From Formicarius rufipectus (lineage: Eukaryota > Chordata > Aves > Passeriformes > Formicariidae): a stretch of 64,000 nucleotides of DNA. Under the pieces are notes generated by a model that saw nothing but the letters and a program-made list of their open reading frames with translations, had not been told where the DNA came from and made no database searches. Below are positions 1 to 15,000 of the stretch, piece after piece (position 1 is the first letter of the stretch; each line of letters starts with the position of its first letter). The stretch is from the NCBI GenBank assembly GCA_013399695.1, contig VXAU01000197.1, forward strand, positions 5,333,016-5,397,015. The letters run 5' to 3'. Both the position numbers and the translations under genes were made by a program.

Positions 1-3000
1 GTGACAGGTAGCAAAGCCCAGGATTAACTGTTCTTTGTGTGGACCTACCATGCAAACAGGTTTTCCTGGGCCTCTTTTCCTTGCTGTAAATTTTATCCAG
101 ACCACTATAAAGGTACGCAGAATTTCTGAGCATTTCGGCAGGCCGTGTCAAGCCAGGAGCCCTCAGGAGAGATCTCACAGACAGCTGCCAGAGCCCCCAT
201 CTGTGCTTGCATCCCCTCATGATGGCCCTGTGAGCTTTCAGCCACAGTCTGTGGCACAGATTAATCAGGCTTGATTGCCTGATCAGACTTAATTGCCTTG
301 TAGCCACAGCCATCTCCCCTCTTATCCGTGCTGCTGGACCTGTGCTCTCCTCTTCCCACCTATCCTCTCCCTCCTTTCTGCATCACCACCTGATCTCAGT
401 GTTCAGTGACAGAGACCCCCGCCCAGCACCCTGCTCCCTGCCACACTGCACTCTCCCCTGTTAGTCCTGCTCTCTCCTTTGCTTCACATTCTCACTCCTG
501 CTCTCTGCTCCCCTCTTCCTTCCACATCCTCCCTCTTTCAACACTCTGCATTCACAGGGTAGGGTTGAAGGCAGCTGGAGAGGCAGGTTTTCTGGAAGCT
601 CCTATTCCTCTCTAGGGAAGAGAAAATAAAGCTTTAGGAGGCAGAAGAGGTGGCCAGAAAGTCTCTTCGGGGAATGAGTCAACAGCAGCACTGGCAATGA
701 CAGCCCCACCAAGAATACTGCTGCTGCAGTTCTCACGCCCCAGCGGTGTTATCGGACCTGATGTGGTCTGGCCCCGTGACAGGCATTGATTAGGTCTGTG
801 CCATCCTCTGCCTCATCAACAGCCCGTGCTGCTGTCGTGAGTCACACCAGCTCTTGGCCACGGTCCCTGCTGAAGGAGGGAACGGCTCCCAACAGGAGTG
901 ACTCACCGTGCCTCATCGGCCGCCTTTCATCTGCCTCCAGCCGCATCACCTCGCGGCTGGAGCACCGGAGCACAACAGCTCCAGTGCTTTCCCATGGCCT
1001 CAGTGCAGAGCTGCTGTCCTCCTCCCCGAGCTCCTTCAGACCTCCCAGGTTTGTGCTGTTAATGCATTCTCATGATTCCTCCCTCCTGAGTCAGTAAGGA
1101 GCCTTTTCTGGTGCAGGTCTAGGGACTGTGCTGCCCACAGGGGTTCAGAGCTTGGCTGGGACAGGACCACACATCTCTACGTTCAGAAACACCCTCAGTC
1201 CTCACATGAGTTTTGGGATCACTGTGCTCTGCAGCCAGATAAGCTGTTAAAGCCACCCCATCAGAGCCAATTAACAGGACTAGGCACTTTTTGAAAGCAA
1301 AGGGGGTTTAGTCTGTGGGTTCAAGCCAGCTGCTGCTCTGGGTAAGCACATTATGCCTCACTGTGCCTCAAATTTGCTGTGAGCTAATGCATTGTACTTT
1401 GTGTGTCCAACAGTAGAGTCAGTTGCCACAGCTCAGCTGATGAGCAGTAATTCATTAAGCCTCTGTAATTTGATCACTGCAATCATCTTTACAGTCCTGA
1501 CAGAGCCAAATATATTCCCACTGTGATGTCACAAGAGTGCAAAATTCATCTTTTTTACAAAATTGTCTACTGTTGCTCAGCCCTTCAGCTCTTTGTCACT
1601 TATGCAGGCCAGCACCCTGTCCTTCCAAAGGCCGATTCCACCTACATAGCCCAGAGTTGTACCTGCTTAAGGAAAACTGGTGACTTAGATGAATGCAAAC
1701 CTCTCTTGTACAGACATGAGATCAAATGACTTGAATTATGGTTGCTCAACAAGTAATTGCCCTTCAGCTGAAGCAACCTCACCATTGTACTTGTTCTTGC
1801 CCAGCTCCTTCTCTGAGCTTGCACAATGTGGTTGCCTTAGTAAGAGTCTGATGCCTGCTGAACTAAATCCAAACCAGCCAAGGCTCTGGAGCCTCTGCTT
1901 GAACAGTCACTCCTGGGAAGTTTGATGTGTTACTTGTATTGCAGCTTCTTTTCTCCTCTGTATCCAAAGAGTCAATTCTCCCCTTTCAGACTGTTTAACC
2001 ACCTGGCTTTTCCCTGGCACTCAACCCCTTTAACCAGTTCTTTCTCACTCTACCTTCCTGTAGCAGCTGTTCACTTGCACCCTTTGCATCAGCTCTGTGT
2101 ACCAGTTGAATTAACCAACCAGTGGTTCTCAAACTATCTTTAATTAAGCTGCTGTAAATTTACCTGTGGAATGACCTATGTGGATGTGTTGCAATGAACC
2201 CTGCAGGAGGAAAGCAATCCATACCTTTGATAGAGGAAGCACACATGCCTTACAGTAGGCTGTGGTCCAACTACATGGAAGGCTTCATACAGAAATGTGT
2301 TGGGTTTGCTGGATTTTTTCTTTTCTTTTCTTTTTAGCTGGCGTGGAAGAAAAGAGAGGATAGTTTCCAACAGGGAGGATAAAACAGTACAAATTAAATC
2401 CATTCTCTGGCCAGTGTAACAATTGCAATTTCCTGCTATTCCTTGGAAGCTGTACAACCCATGAGGGAGATATTTCAAGACCGGTGTGTCAGGGGTAGAA
2501 GCAAAAGCATCTGGTTATTTTTAATGGCAGCTCTGTCCCCAATTTTCAGTGCTGGCCTTGATGAAATGCCAGCTCTGTTTGATTAACTTTTTGCCAGTAT
2601 GGCAAAGAATAGAAGCTCATGACATTAGCACCTGAGATAAAGCTCCTTTTCCCAACAAGCTATTGGAGGTCCTTAGCTATACCAGGCAGAGTTTTGGGTA
2701 TAGAATGGAAAGAAGAAGGAAAAAACCCTCTGTGAAGGTTTGTGTAACAAAGCCTACACAAGTCTCATATCTGCAGTCTTCATTACTGTCTCAAATATGT
2801 GTTAGAACCAAGTTTCAATCGAGGTAACCATTTTTTTCTACAAGCCAAGAAAAATATTGGGTTTATTTTCAGACCATTAGGAGTAGTCTCTCAGAACAGC
2901 CCTGCTTTCCTTCATATGGGCTGCTTAAAAGCAGAAGAAAAGAAAAGGCACAGCTGTGAGCTGCCCCCGGGTTAGACCCCAACAATCAACATCTTCACTG

Positions 3001-6000
3001 TGCCCTGGAAGAGCTTCCTGAGGGCCTGAGATTTAATCCACCACCACAGCCAAAGGATTATTGCCCTGGCAGTAGGGCTGGGCAAGAGACAGGAATTTTG
3101 TTCTGCAAGAACTGAGGTGGGCTGAGGGTGGAAGGGAGGAGGAAATGCAAAGTCAGATTTGTTCCAAAGCTCTGGTTTGCCCTAACAGTGGCACCATGCA
3201 GATCCAGCCCCCTCCTCCCTCCATCTCCTGCTTTGCAGCCATGACCAGTTCCTACCAACCACAGTCCCTGCCATGGTTGGTACCTCCTCCCTCAGCTTTT
3301 CACAGAAGCAGAATCCATCACTCTGAGCCCTGCTTGTGAGACAGAGTCTGAACAATGCCTGTGGCCTGGCTGGTGGCTGCGAGTTGGGGGGAAGCCTCTT
3401 GCTTGTGCTGTAGCTGTTGCATAGTTCAGCACAGCTCTGGTGCACCCAGAAGGCTTCTTCCAGAGCCCCAGCTTCCAAGTGGTGAAAGACAGAGCTGTTT
3501 GCTCTCTGGGCTGCAGCCTCAGGAGGTTGGGATTTAGCTTATCATGTGAGATCAGGATCACTGCTCTTAAAATGTCAGCAGTGAGATGTGGAGCAAGAAG
3601 AGGGGGAACCCTCGCCCAGAATTGGAGCTATGCTAGTAAATGTCAGGTACCTGCACAGAAGAAAGACTTGGTGGGGCTGGAGGGTTTGAGGGCTGCTGAG
3701 GGGTGGCATTTCTTTGAAAGCATCTCAGTTCTCTGCCAGGTCCCTGTCATCTTGTACCACACACCCTGAGGTCTTCCACCAAGGGACAGCTCTCCCAAGG
3801 CTGGCTAAGGGGCTGCCACAGCATCACCTGACTGGGAGTGCTGGTACCAGCAGAGCAGGAGGGACAGGCAGAACCGTGCCAAATACACATGCCAGAGTCC
3901 CCCTGACTGTATTCACCAACAGCTCTGGGGGCACCATCACCTTACTGGTGTGGTTGAGGAAAATCAGGGATGGATGTTGCCAGTGGCTCACAAGCCACTG
4001 CACAGGGGCACCTTCATCTGAGGGGAGAGTTTGTGCTACATAAGCCCAGGAGAGAAAAGGAGGAGGAGCAGGAAGTGAGGGCAGAGATCTCCAAAGCTTG
4101 TGCTGGTCAGGGTGAGCAGGGGCACAGGCTTGGCACAGTCCCAAGGCAGACTTTGTGCATGAAGCAAAGCTCTGCCAGGCATCTGGTTGCTGAGTGCCTG
4201 CTCATCAATACAGGCATCCAGGTGGTCAGGAGAGAGGGCTTTTCTTTCCAGGCAGAGATTGTGACTCTGCCTTCACAGGGGATGGAGCCCACTTTGCTCC
4301 AGGCACTTCCAGCACATACAGAGCATTCCAGACAGCACAGCACTCTGGTTTGGTACCTCCAGGGCTGTGACACTGCAGCACATGTGCCTGCCAGGCCACC
4401 AGCTCCAAGTCATCCCAGGGACGAGCTGAGGGAGGGCCCTGAGCTGTGGGCTGCTCTTGCAGCTGGACAGAGACCTTCTTGGGAGTAAGCCAAGGGTTCT
4501 CACAAAGGAAGCAATCCAGGGCAGGGCAAAGTGAGCATTAGGAATTAAGACTGGAGATGCTTGGAATGTTGATTCTCTAATCAGTGGTACAATCCTACCT
4601 TCAGCCTCTGGCATGTTTCACAGCTCAACATTCCCACGCTCACTGCAGTGAGGCTCAACTGCATGCCCAGGTCAGGACAGACTGAAAGGAATGGCTTCCA
4701 TTTATGTGCAGTCACCTCCAGACAGGGCCCTGGGCTGCCCACTGCTTTGCACAGAAGTAAGTAAACAGCCTGAGTCTGGTATGCCAGGCCTGGGATGGAG
4801 CCTGGCAAAATCCTTGGAGTCCCACCTGCTTGCACCCAGTTCTTGTGATCTGTCCTGTCACACTGAAATGGGGACATGAGCAGAGGTGGGATGGATTCAT
4901 TAGAAAACCCACCAAGTAAAAGCAGTTGGCTGGAAACCTGCACTCTTGCAAACCAGAACATTTCTTGTCCACAGTGTTTAGCACATTCACTGCAATGCCA
5001 GCACACAAAAGCCAGGGACTAGAGGTCTGTAATTTGCCTTTCCCATCTCTGGGTTGCTGGAGTTGAGTGAACGTTTCATAAGTTTCATTACGGTCTCCAA
5101 CTGCAAGCCAGGTTCTCCAGGACATCCGCCGCAGGCAGGGGTTTGGGCAAAGAGGAAAAGAGAGAAGGTCTTGATCACAGAGCCTGGGCTGGGTCTCGGG
5201 TTGAGGTTGAAGTGAGCCCGGGCCATTTGGGTGGGACCTGCTGAAGCTGACAGGCTGTGTGTGGTTTGGATTCAGATCTTGGCAAAATTAAGCTCCGGCC
5301 TCGATGAGCTTATCTTGCTCTGTGAGCCTGGAGGACCCTTCCTGAAGTGACACTGAGCGGTGCAGAGAAGGGATGGGTGCTCAGAGCTCGTGGACTTTGG
5401 CAGTGAGGGAAAGCCATGGCTGCTGTTCCAAGCTCTCCTTTCCTTGTGCTTTTGCCCTGGTTGCAGATCTCAGCACAGGTAGTCATCCACAGAAATGTGG
5501 GATTATTGTTGGTCTTCACAGAGTTATGGGGTTCCTTCCCTGCACCTCTTCACGGCACACCAAGGCAGTAATCTTGGAACCTGTAGGGGATTGGATTTAG
5601 TCACAAGGGTGGACCTTGGTGTTAACTTGAAACAAAATCCCAAAGCTGCAGCAACAGGATCTCATCAGAACTGGCATATTGGGGCAGACAACTGACAGTA
5701 AGTGTGGGCTTGTACAGACCATGGCAAGAACCCACCAGAGCATTCATCAGGGCTGAAATGACCAGCTGCAAAAAGCATCCATCTAGCAAGGATTGAATAT
5801 GTGAAGATGTGCACATCCTTTTGGCTTTGGATAGGCAGGAGGAATGTTTTTCTCATAGGCTGAGAGTAACAAAGAGGATTAATCTCTGGGAAAAAAATGG
5901 GGCACTATGTTGAAGTGGGTTTTCATCAGTCTTGTGCTATTGTGGGTGTATCTCGGGTTTACTAATGATTCAAATGAAAAGTAATCAGGAAAAGTGCCTG

Positions 6001-9000
6001 GAGAAGGAGATTTTCCTGTATTTATTTTGGATACATGTCCAGTGGAAAAATATCTTCCCAAGCATTTTGCTTGGCGAAGTGGGCTGTTTCGTTTGGAGAA
6101 CAATTGATGGTGATGATGAGTGGTGTTAGATGGGATCGCTCTTCGACAGCTTTTTGACTTCCCTACAAGTCCAAACAGCAAATTCCATGCGACTGCACAC
6201 GTGTGCTGAGGAGAGGGTGGGGAGACAGGGGCCTTGGACACGCTGCTTGATGTGTTTGATCAGGTCTGTGCAACACTCTTCACCAGGAACTGCAGCTTAT
6301 TTACAGACAGCCCTTGTTTGCAGCAGCTTCCAGAGTGGCTTGTTGACTGGGTACTGTGCAGGTCGATGGGATACCCCTGGACAAACACTGCCCTCGTGCT
6401 GTGGGTTACACAGGGAGAGGTTTAACCTCTTAGTGGAGAACTTGCCTCAGCTCTGTGCATGGCCGATTACGTGCCTGCAGGAGCAGACTGCTCCCACTGA
6501 CTTTCTGTTTCCCAAATATGACAGTGTATATCCTCAGCTGATGCTGTCCTGGCTCTGTGTTCACCCCTTCCCAGAATAGCTGTACCAGCTGTAGTCCTGC
6601 CTGTCCATCCCCCAACTCCTCCAGCTCCAGAAAGAATGAAAGTTCTGACATGCACAAACCCATCTTGTCCCTGGGCTCCCTGAACTGGCAACTCAGCAGA
6701 GGGGCCACGAGGAAGGTTAAATCAGTGAATACCATTTGTCTGCTTTAATTTCTGAAAAAGGAACAGCCCTCTGCCACATCCCTTCCTTCCTCTGCCAAGG
6801 ACTTTTCCAAGCAATGGCCTCTGGTCTTGGTGGCACAAGGGATAAACCCAAAGCAACTTTGCTGAAGTCTTCAGAATTGCTCCCAGGGTAACTGAGAGCA
6901 GAGTGGGGGCCCTGAGAGTTTCCTAAGCTTCACAGCCACAGCCGCAAGGCAAATAAAATGAGATTAACCAATTACAATTAAAAAGAGAGAGAACTGCTTT
7001 TGACAGTAATTTTGAATTTCCCCTAAAACCACTTCCAGCTGTGACCTCTGACTCGCGCAGCGTTCGCCTGAGATCTGCCCCTGGTTGTTTGTTATAACTG
7101 GTGCTTTCAAGGACGGCCAGTCCTGCCCAACCAGAGGTTTTCTAGGCAAAAAAAAAAGAAGTGAAAAATGGAAGAGGAACTAACACAGGGCATCCCTGTA
7201 GTGAGGCCCAGACAGGAGAGCCCTTCTGGCCAGCAGAGCAGAGCAGAACAGCCAGGCAGTCTCTAAGGAATTAAGCAGGACTGTGCTGGCACCAAATTCC
7301 CGCAGCCCCACGCTGCTGTGTGCTGTCACAAAACTGTGAATCCATCCTGGGAATATCCTGGTTCACCTCGGGGAAGAGCAGATCTCTGGACTCACAGAGA
7401 CTGGCTGTGCACAGCCTTGCCCTGGCAGGAGAGAGCAAGGTTGTGTCTGCAAGATTGGAATTATTATCATTGCTCTTATCTAGTGATTCCTCAAGGTTTG
7501 TTATGCAGCAGTGCCACACAGCCAGCTCTCATCTTCAGAGCATCCAGTCCTCTCAGACCACTTAATTCCCTAAAATTAGTTTTGACTCATTCTTTGGCCT
7601 GTGCCACCATCCTCTAGCAGAATTTCTTCAGGCACTGTTCAAAAAACAGCCTTGGAGGAGGTGATTTTGGAGAAATAGCATAACTGGGTGTGGGTTTTCA
7701 CCCAAATTTCACCTGATGTGTCCTCTCAGCTAATACGCTGCTACTTCTTCCCATGATGAGCCTGGAGGACAGGATCCTTTGGGCAGGAACAGAGAACAGC
7801 AATTCCTGCAAATCCTCTTCTCATTTCCCAGCACCTCCACCAGGAGCACTCACAAGTTTAGGGCCCTCTGAATTCCTCCTCTGAATCCCAGCCTGGGAGG
7901 AGGCTGTGCCTTGCAGGGAAGTGGGTCTGGAACTTCCTCCATCATGCAGTGCAGCAGGATCGATTTCCCACGCTGCCAGGAGACAGGGCTGTGAGAGCAG
8001 TGGCTTAGGCCAGTGATTAGGAGTGTAAAATTATATATAAAGTTGCTATTTTTAGTCTTTAGGCACAGAAGGTGAGAGGAAGAATAGACAAAGGTGCATC
8101 CTCTTAAGGCTGCATTAAGCGAGCCAGAGTCTGTATTAGATTATTTATACCACAATCTGCCAGCTTTGAAAGTCCTCCAGGTGCTGTAGGACTCTCCTGT
8201 GGAGGTCACCACCACAGTCACCTTCCTTTGTATTTTCCTTTGTCATTAGTACTTTTTAAGAAATGTGTTATTCTTCAGAGGTGAGGTCTAAAAGCAATTT
8301 TGGACAGAAAAATGCTGTTTGTTACCCCCACAACAGTTATATTTATTTAATTTGGGATGAAACAACTGGTATTCAGTGCTGTTACGCCTGCATGACTTTC
8401 AAAACAGTTTTGTGTAAGCAACTCTCGGCCCACACTGGAGTATCTTTGTCTCTGCAAACACTGTTGTTTGTTCTGTAAAGTACCTGAGTTTGCATCTGAA
8501 TTGCTACAGTCTGTTCCTAAAAACCTGCCACGATGGACATTTCCCGTTTCACTACAAAGCCCATCCTAGAGCTTTCGCTTTACTTGGCTTTTCCTACAGT
8601 CCTGTCTAAAACTTCCTGATTATAAATTGATTTCTTCTTGCCCTCCCCGGGTTCTGGAGAACAGTTGCTATCCCTTTTGCAAATATTGGAAAATCATTAT
8701 CATGTTCCCCTCATTCTTTTCTCTTCTAGACTAAACAAATTCCCTTCCTTCCACCTTTCTTTGCAGGTCATGTTTTCAAAACCTCTTAATCATACATTTT
8801 ATTCTCTTTGCACTTTCTCTGGTTAGTCTGTTGTCTTCCCTAACCTGTACTACCCTAAACTGAGGGGATGGACTCTACTACTACAGGGCAAATCTCTTCT
8901 GAACCCTTATCAGCTTCATGACATCCAGTTTGAAGTTGTACCCTCTGCAGCCAGACGAAGCATTCCCAAAATTATTTACTTTTTCAGCTGTGTCTTCTTT

Positions 9001-12000
9001 GGTGATATTCAGGCCAAATCTTAGGGCACCATTAGATGTGCTCTTTGTCTTTCAGACTGACTCCACGAGTCTCAGTAGGCACTCCCTCTGAGTGCCTGAG
9101 TTCTTCCATTTGTGGAAAAAAAAAATAAAAGGACGGAGAAAATGATATCCGGGATATACTAAACAGCCCCATACCTGCCTCATAAGATCTCACAGCCCTC
9201 AAAATATTTGCTTAATCTCCTGGTATCTTGGCAGGGTACACAGGTATTAGCGCTCCCAGGTGTTCTTATCCATTGATCTCAAAATATTCTCCTTCTTGTT
9301 TTAAACATGGGGAGAGTGAAGTGTTTGGAGGCTCAGTTTTCACAGGCAACAAAGATCCCCTGCTCCACTTAAAATCAGTGGAAAATGTAGGTTGCAAGCC
9401 AAAGGGAGAACTGGGCTTTAAGTGACAGGCTGAGGTCCCCCAAAAGTTAATCCCACAGCCAGGAGTTGGAGCCCAGGTTTCCTGAGTCTGGCTCGAGTGG
9501 GATGAGCAGAACCAGGCTGCTCCCACTCAGCCATACAGACACACAGAGTGGAGCCACGTGGTCAAACCTCTCTGTAATCCCTGAGAAGAACCTTGGTCAT
9601 GGCAGGATCACATCCTGGAGAAGAGTTGGGTTGATCACAACTTGCTCTCTAACCAGATATCTTATATTTGGTTGCACGTTGCACAGCTGAAAAGCCTGTT
9701 AAAGAAAACAAACAGCACCTGTGCCAAGCTCTCCCCAACTCCAGCAGTAAAAGATATTAATAGTTTCCAGCTCTGTATTTTGCATTTTGTCTTGCCAAAG
9801 CTCACCTGCTCTGTTGAAGCGAGAGGCTGCTCAGTGCTGCTCACCGAACAAAAGGCTGGTTTGTAAAAGACAAATCTGAGGGAATTTTTTGAATTCCAAA
9901 AATAGACAAGGGGGGGGAAATGTGCCAGCAAGATGGATCTCATTTCATTTCCCAAATCCCTCTGGTCTCCAGAGTTCATTCTTTGCTCTTAATGTTTCAT
10001 GCTATGGCTTATTTTCATCTCCTTAGTGGAAAGTTTAAAACATTTACTTAAAGGCAAAGCTTCAGCTGGCATAAACTGTCACAGCTCCCTTGGCTTCAGT
10101 TGCCTTTAGCAGAGGAGCTGCCCTTTAGCATTTAAATTGCTTATTAGTGTGGAAAACTGTGTTGCTTGAAATTGTCTGCAAAGACTAAGGAGAGGGGAAT
10201 ATAAAGGAAAGGGCCACAGTGTGGATTTCAGCTGAGAAAGTGTCTTTCCACATGGACAGGTGCATTCCTGGCACTCACCACTCTTCGAGTCCTTCCTCAG
10301 ATCCCCCTCTGAAATGGCTGCCCAGTGCCCCCGTCCAGCAGCCCAGAGGGGCTGGTGGTGCTGGGCACAAGGATTGGAGGCTACAGGCATCTCCTGGAGG
10401 GCAGTACAGGCTGCTGAGCACCACCAGACTGGAGCCACGTTTAAGGGCCATGCCCCAGTGGTGTTCCTTTGTGTCAGGGAGGTGCATCCAAAAGCACCAA
10501 GGGGTTCTAATAAATGCTTTCCTGGAAGTGCAGGCCTGTTGGTAAAACCTTTGGTCCAGCCTGGAAAATTGCTGGTTTAGCTGAATGGCCAGGATGGAGA
10601 TTGCCTCTCCCATCTGGTAAGTGCCACTGCCCCATCCAGGAGCCATTCCACCTCCAAGCTCCACCTGTGCTGGCCTGGTTTGCAGCAGCACAGCATTACC
10701 ATCACAACTCCCCACTCATCCCCATGCTGTTTCCTGCCCTGCTGCATTGTTTTCTTTGCCTTCAGAGAAATATCATATCAGAACATGTCAGGAATAAAAG
10801 ACTATCTCAAAAGCATCCTTCTTGCTCCCTTTGCTCTTGCCTTCCACAGCAGATTCAACTCCCTTGGGCTGCTCAAGCACAGCTCATCCCCCTCCTCCTG
10901 TGTTGTCTTTCCCTGCTCCAGCACATCCCTGGTGATCCCACAGCACTGTCACAGTTGCCATTCAGTCAGTGCTTTTACAGGGAACATCTGCAAGCTCTTC
11001 CTTTTGTTCTGCATATCCCAAAGGAAAAAGGAGGGGGGAAAAAAGAAGAAAGAAATGAAAATCAGCAAAGGTGCAGTATGTTTACTGTCAAGTTTAATGA
11101 ACAACAGCCATCTGAGTTTGCCCCATTTTATGAGGTTGGGTTCCTGCACTGGTCCCTGTCTTGTGTGTCCTGACTCAAACTGAACCAACCTCACAGATTC
11201 TCTGCTAAATCACACCAGTGGGGCTATTCCTGATCAACACCAGCCTGACTTGGCCCACAGGGGACTGCCAAAGCCCAGGGGATGGGAGCAGTTATTTTGC
11301 CAGCACCCTGGCTGGATCTGTGTCTCTGTAGGAATGCTCACACTTCCCGTTGCTTTTGCAATGGCAGCAGTGTGTTGACGAACTGCAGTGCTGCTATTTA
11401 TCCCTTAATTACTCCCATGACTCACATTAAAGTAACAATTTTCCATAGAAACAAACACAAGCAGAGCTGACACCACTCGAACTGCCTTTATTCTGAAACA
11501 CATTCTGTTCTTTGGGGTTTGAGGGTGGCAGCTCTGGAGGCTGCTCCATGTTCCTGGTTTGCTGGAGTTTAGGGGAATGAGGCTCTGTGGGATGGGGAGG
11601 AAGGGTTGGACTACAGCCCAGGTGGTGCTGAGGACCACTCAGCACACTGATTTCTGGGAGGTGGATGCTGAGCATAGCTCAGGACAGGGTGGTTCCTGTC
11701 CATGCTGGCTCTTGAGTGTTCTCAGGACGTGTTCATCTCCCAGTGTTCTTGCCAGGACACTCCCTCTGTTTAATTTACCCATGGGCATCTCAACCTGGGC
11801 TGCTGCTCTGTGTTTTCACTTGTCTTGAGAGGCTCCATCAGGGGGAGCAGCAGGAGTGCCATCCCTGGATCTTATCTGGGGATATTCATCCTGTTCTCTG
11901 CATCGTACCAGTTACAGGTGTCACAGTTGGGTGTGATCATCCTTGGCTGAGTTATTTGAAATAAGTAATGAAATAATTAGCTGCCTCCTTTGAGCCAGCC

Positions 12001-15000
12001 TGGCATCTGTTCTTCTGTGGAGTCCTTGTGGACTTCAGCTCCTCTGAAGCTCTTTCCCTGTGCCTCACCCTCAGGAAGCAGCATGCATTCAGGAGGCTGC
12101 ATGGTCAAGAGGGATCTTTTTCTTTTCAAACCTGCCTGCCTTGCCTTGGCACTAGAATTGTCAAATATCACCCTAGTTTTCTTCATCTGTGGAGCCAAGA
12201 GAAACAGGGCAGAGCCAGAGCTGTTTGATTTCTGTACTTGCAGCTGCCATTTATAATAACTGGATGACCCTGGTGATGGTGTCCCCACCCTGTGGGACAG
12301 GAGCAAGGATTCCTCAGAGCTGTGTTGTGTCTACCCTAAAATCATGCCACGAAAGGGAGCCCTTCTCAGGGCTTTTCCACAGGCAGTGCAGCCATGGCAA
12401 GGTGAATACATCCCCACTGGAGGTTGTTGCCAAGCCTCCCTGTAGCCAAAAGAGAGGGAAAACAACCCCACACTATCTCTTCCCAAGGCAGGGAATTGTA
12501 ATGTCCAATGCAGACGTAGATGCAGAAGTGCTCAGAGCCCTCAGCCAGGAAACAGGGCCCCTTTACAAAACTGCTACAGTCATGCAAAACACACCATTCC
12601 TGCTCCAAAATGCTCCCAGCATCACGGGAAAGGCAAGAGCAGGCAGGTGGATGGAGGGGGGAGGGCTGTGGGAGCCCAGGGTGATGACAGCAGCAGCAGC
12701 ACTGTCCCGGCACTCAGGGCCAGGAGGTGGCCAGAGCCACCTGCTTTGCTTTGCTGTGGGCTTTGCTTCACAGGCCAGGGAAAGGAGGGAATGATGGAGC
12801 AGAGCCCTGGAAAGCTGCAGTGGGCTGGCTGCAGGCAGGCAGCTTTTGCCACTGTGTGTTTGAAGAGATTGTGTGACCTGATGTAGAGTCTGTTAGAGTT
12901 GGCTGTACCTTGCTTACTCTTTGTGCAGATAAAGTTGCCTCCATCTTACACTTCTGTGCTACACACACACTCTTTGACTTTGAAAAGTGTTGTTTAAAAA
13001 ATGCTTTTTAAAGTGCAACTTTGGCTGTGCAGCCTTCTCAGGAAATGCCCACAGAAACTGTCTGCACAGGAAGCAGCTACAAAGGGCAGAAGGGGAGGGA
13101 GGCAAAGCCCAGCAGACCTGGATTCTTAGAGACCATGTGCAGCCTCTTCCTCTCCAGTTCCTCAGGGCTCTTGGCTGTCTCTTCATGTTGCTTCCCAGGC
13201 CCCACATGTTACAAATGTCTTTCATGAGGGTTTCTCAGCCTCCCACCATGCCTAAGTCCCATCAAGTCTCTTCTCTGAAACTTGTAAGGGCTCAGTAGCC
13301 ACAACTGAAGCCAGGTTTTCAAACAGGGCCAGCACTCCCTGAACTGCTGGGCTTCTCTGAAAGTCTGGCTCTGAGGAAAGCCTTTATTTCCTTTTTCATT
13401 TTTTTCCCTGCACTAGAACTGAATCAGTAATACAAACACTAGGTTGAATAGGTTGAATATGTCTTCCCTAGAGGACTTCTCTCTCTTTCTGCCTCCTTTA
13501 TCTCTGCCAAGGTGCTGATAACCAACATGTGGCACATGGAACCATATCGATATAGCTGACAGAGCCCCATTCCACGGGATTTTCAACCCAGGCTGCAGAA
13601 AGAGCTGGGAAGGAAAGAGTCAGAAACAAGCTTTCCCTGGGACAGAAAGAGATGGAGCAATCAGACTGCCCTTCCAACAGGCAGGACTGTACTTACACAA
13701 TGCAAGCCCCTACTTTGTGCCTAAACACCTGACTTTTCCAGGCATGAGTCCAGGATTTTGGCTTTCCCTTAAACAAGCGTTTGACCCAGCGAGAGAGACA
13801 AAGTAAAGTGTACCAGCTCACCAAATGTAAGGAGAGCTACTTTGGGTAGGAGGGAGTGGGACCTGCCCCTGTTCTCTTTCCACAGCCCCTTTTGATTCGA
13901 CTTTGAATGATGTCAGCTGTCCCACCAGAGGGGAACAGGCAGGAGCAGGATAGGAGAGATGCCAGGTAGGGCCATGGTGCCCATCACCTCCTGTCTGTCC
14001 CACACAGGACTCGTGTTATTCAGGGAACAATCCCTGTTCAACTGATCACAGCAGTGCTGTGGAGGCTGTTCCCATGGGCAGAGGGAATGCAGGAATCAGG
14101 GCAGCAAAAAAGGACAAACATAAGAAAAAGAACTAAAAAATGCCTCTCCCATGAAAACCTTGCCAGTTCTTGTGTCCTGCCACAGGGTTATTGCCATGAC
14201 TTGCCTCACACATTTGCCAGCAGCTGATTCTGCTTTCAGCAAGTGACTTGAAAATGTTTACCATTTTTTGAAGCAAGAAGGCAGAGAGAGAAAAGATTCA
14301 CTTTCTCCTTCTCCTGGTTTAACAGAGGACTTGAGATGTGAATCAAATCAGTGCACCCTCACACCTCCACTTGAACTGGGTTGTTTGGCTTGAACAGCCA
14401 GACTGCAGCCTCCTTGTACCAGGATGTGGCTGTGCCCAAGGCCCTTGTCCCCCCAGGTTGCAAAAACATCAAATAATACCATCTACCCAAGTTTTTTTTT
14501 TCCCTAGAGGTTGGCATGGGGGGACACCATCAAGTGACTTGTGCTTTCACATGTAGGGACTCTAAATTTGTTCCAGAAAAAGAGCTTTATTGCCCCTTGC
14601 TTCTCCTTAACTAGGGACATCTCCTGAGTCCAGCAGCTTCAAAGCATGTCCCACACACTCTATCATAACAACATTTAGAAAGCAGTTTGAATTTCTTCCA
14701 GCTGGCCTCATGCTACAGAGATCCCTATCAGCACCCGGGAGGAAAGAATTAGCAAGAAAAACAAGCGTCTTTTTAAACTTCAGAAAGAAAATGAAAAAGC
14801 AAAGAAAAAGGCCACGTAAAAGGCATGGATGTAACCCAGTGACGTCCAAACAATGTGCTCTTTTCCTAGGGTTGTTTGAGGTAGAAAGGATCCTGATGCT
14901 TGGCTTTTCTTGTGTCAGCTGGAGACTTTGAACACTAACGGTAGGGTTTTATCAAAGCCAGATGCATTTGCACAGGTACTGTCTGCATGACCTCCCTCCT

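Noticed and set aside
10514..11173. 219-codon plus-strand ORF
   Set aside because: Low-complexity composition with no domain, no conserved motif and no splice context; a second frame overlaps it over most of its length. Treated as chance.
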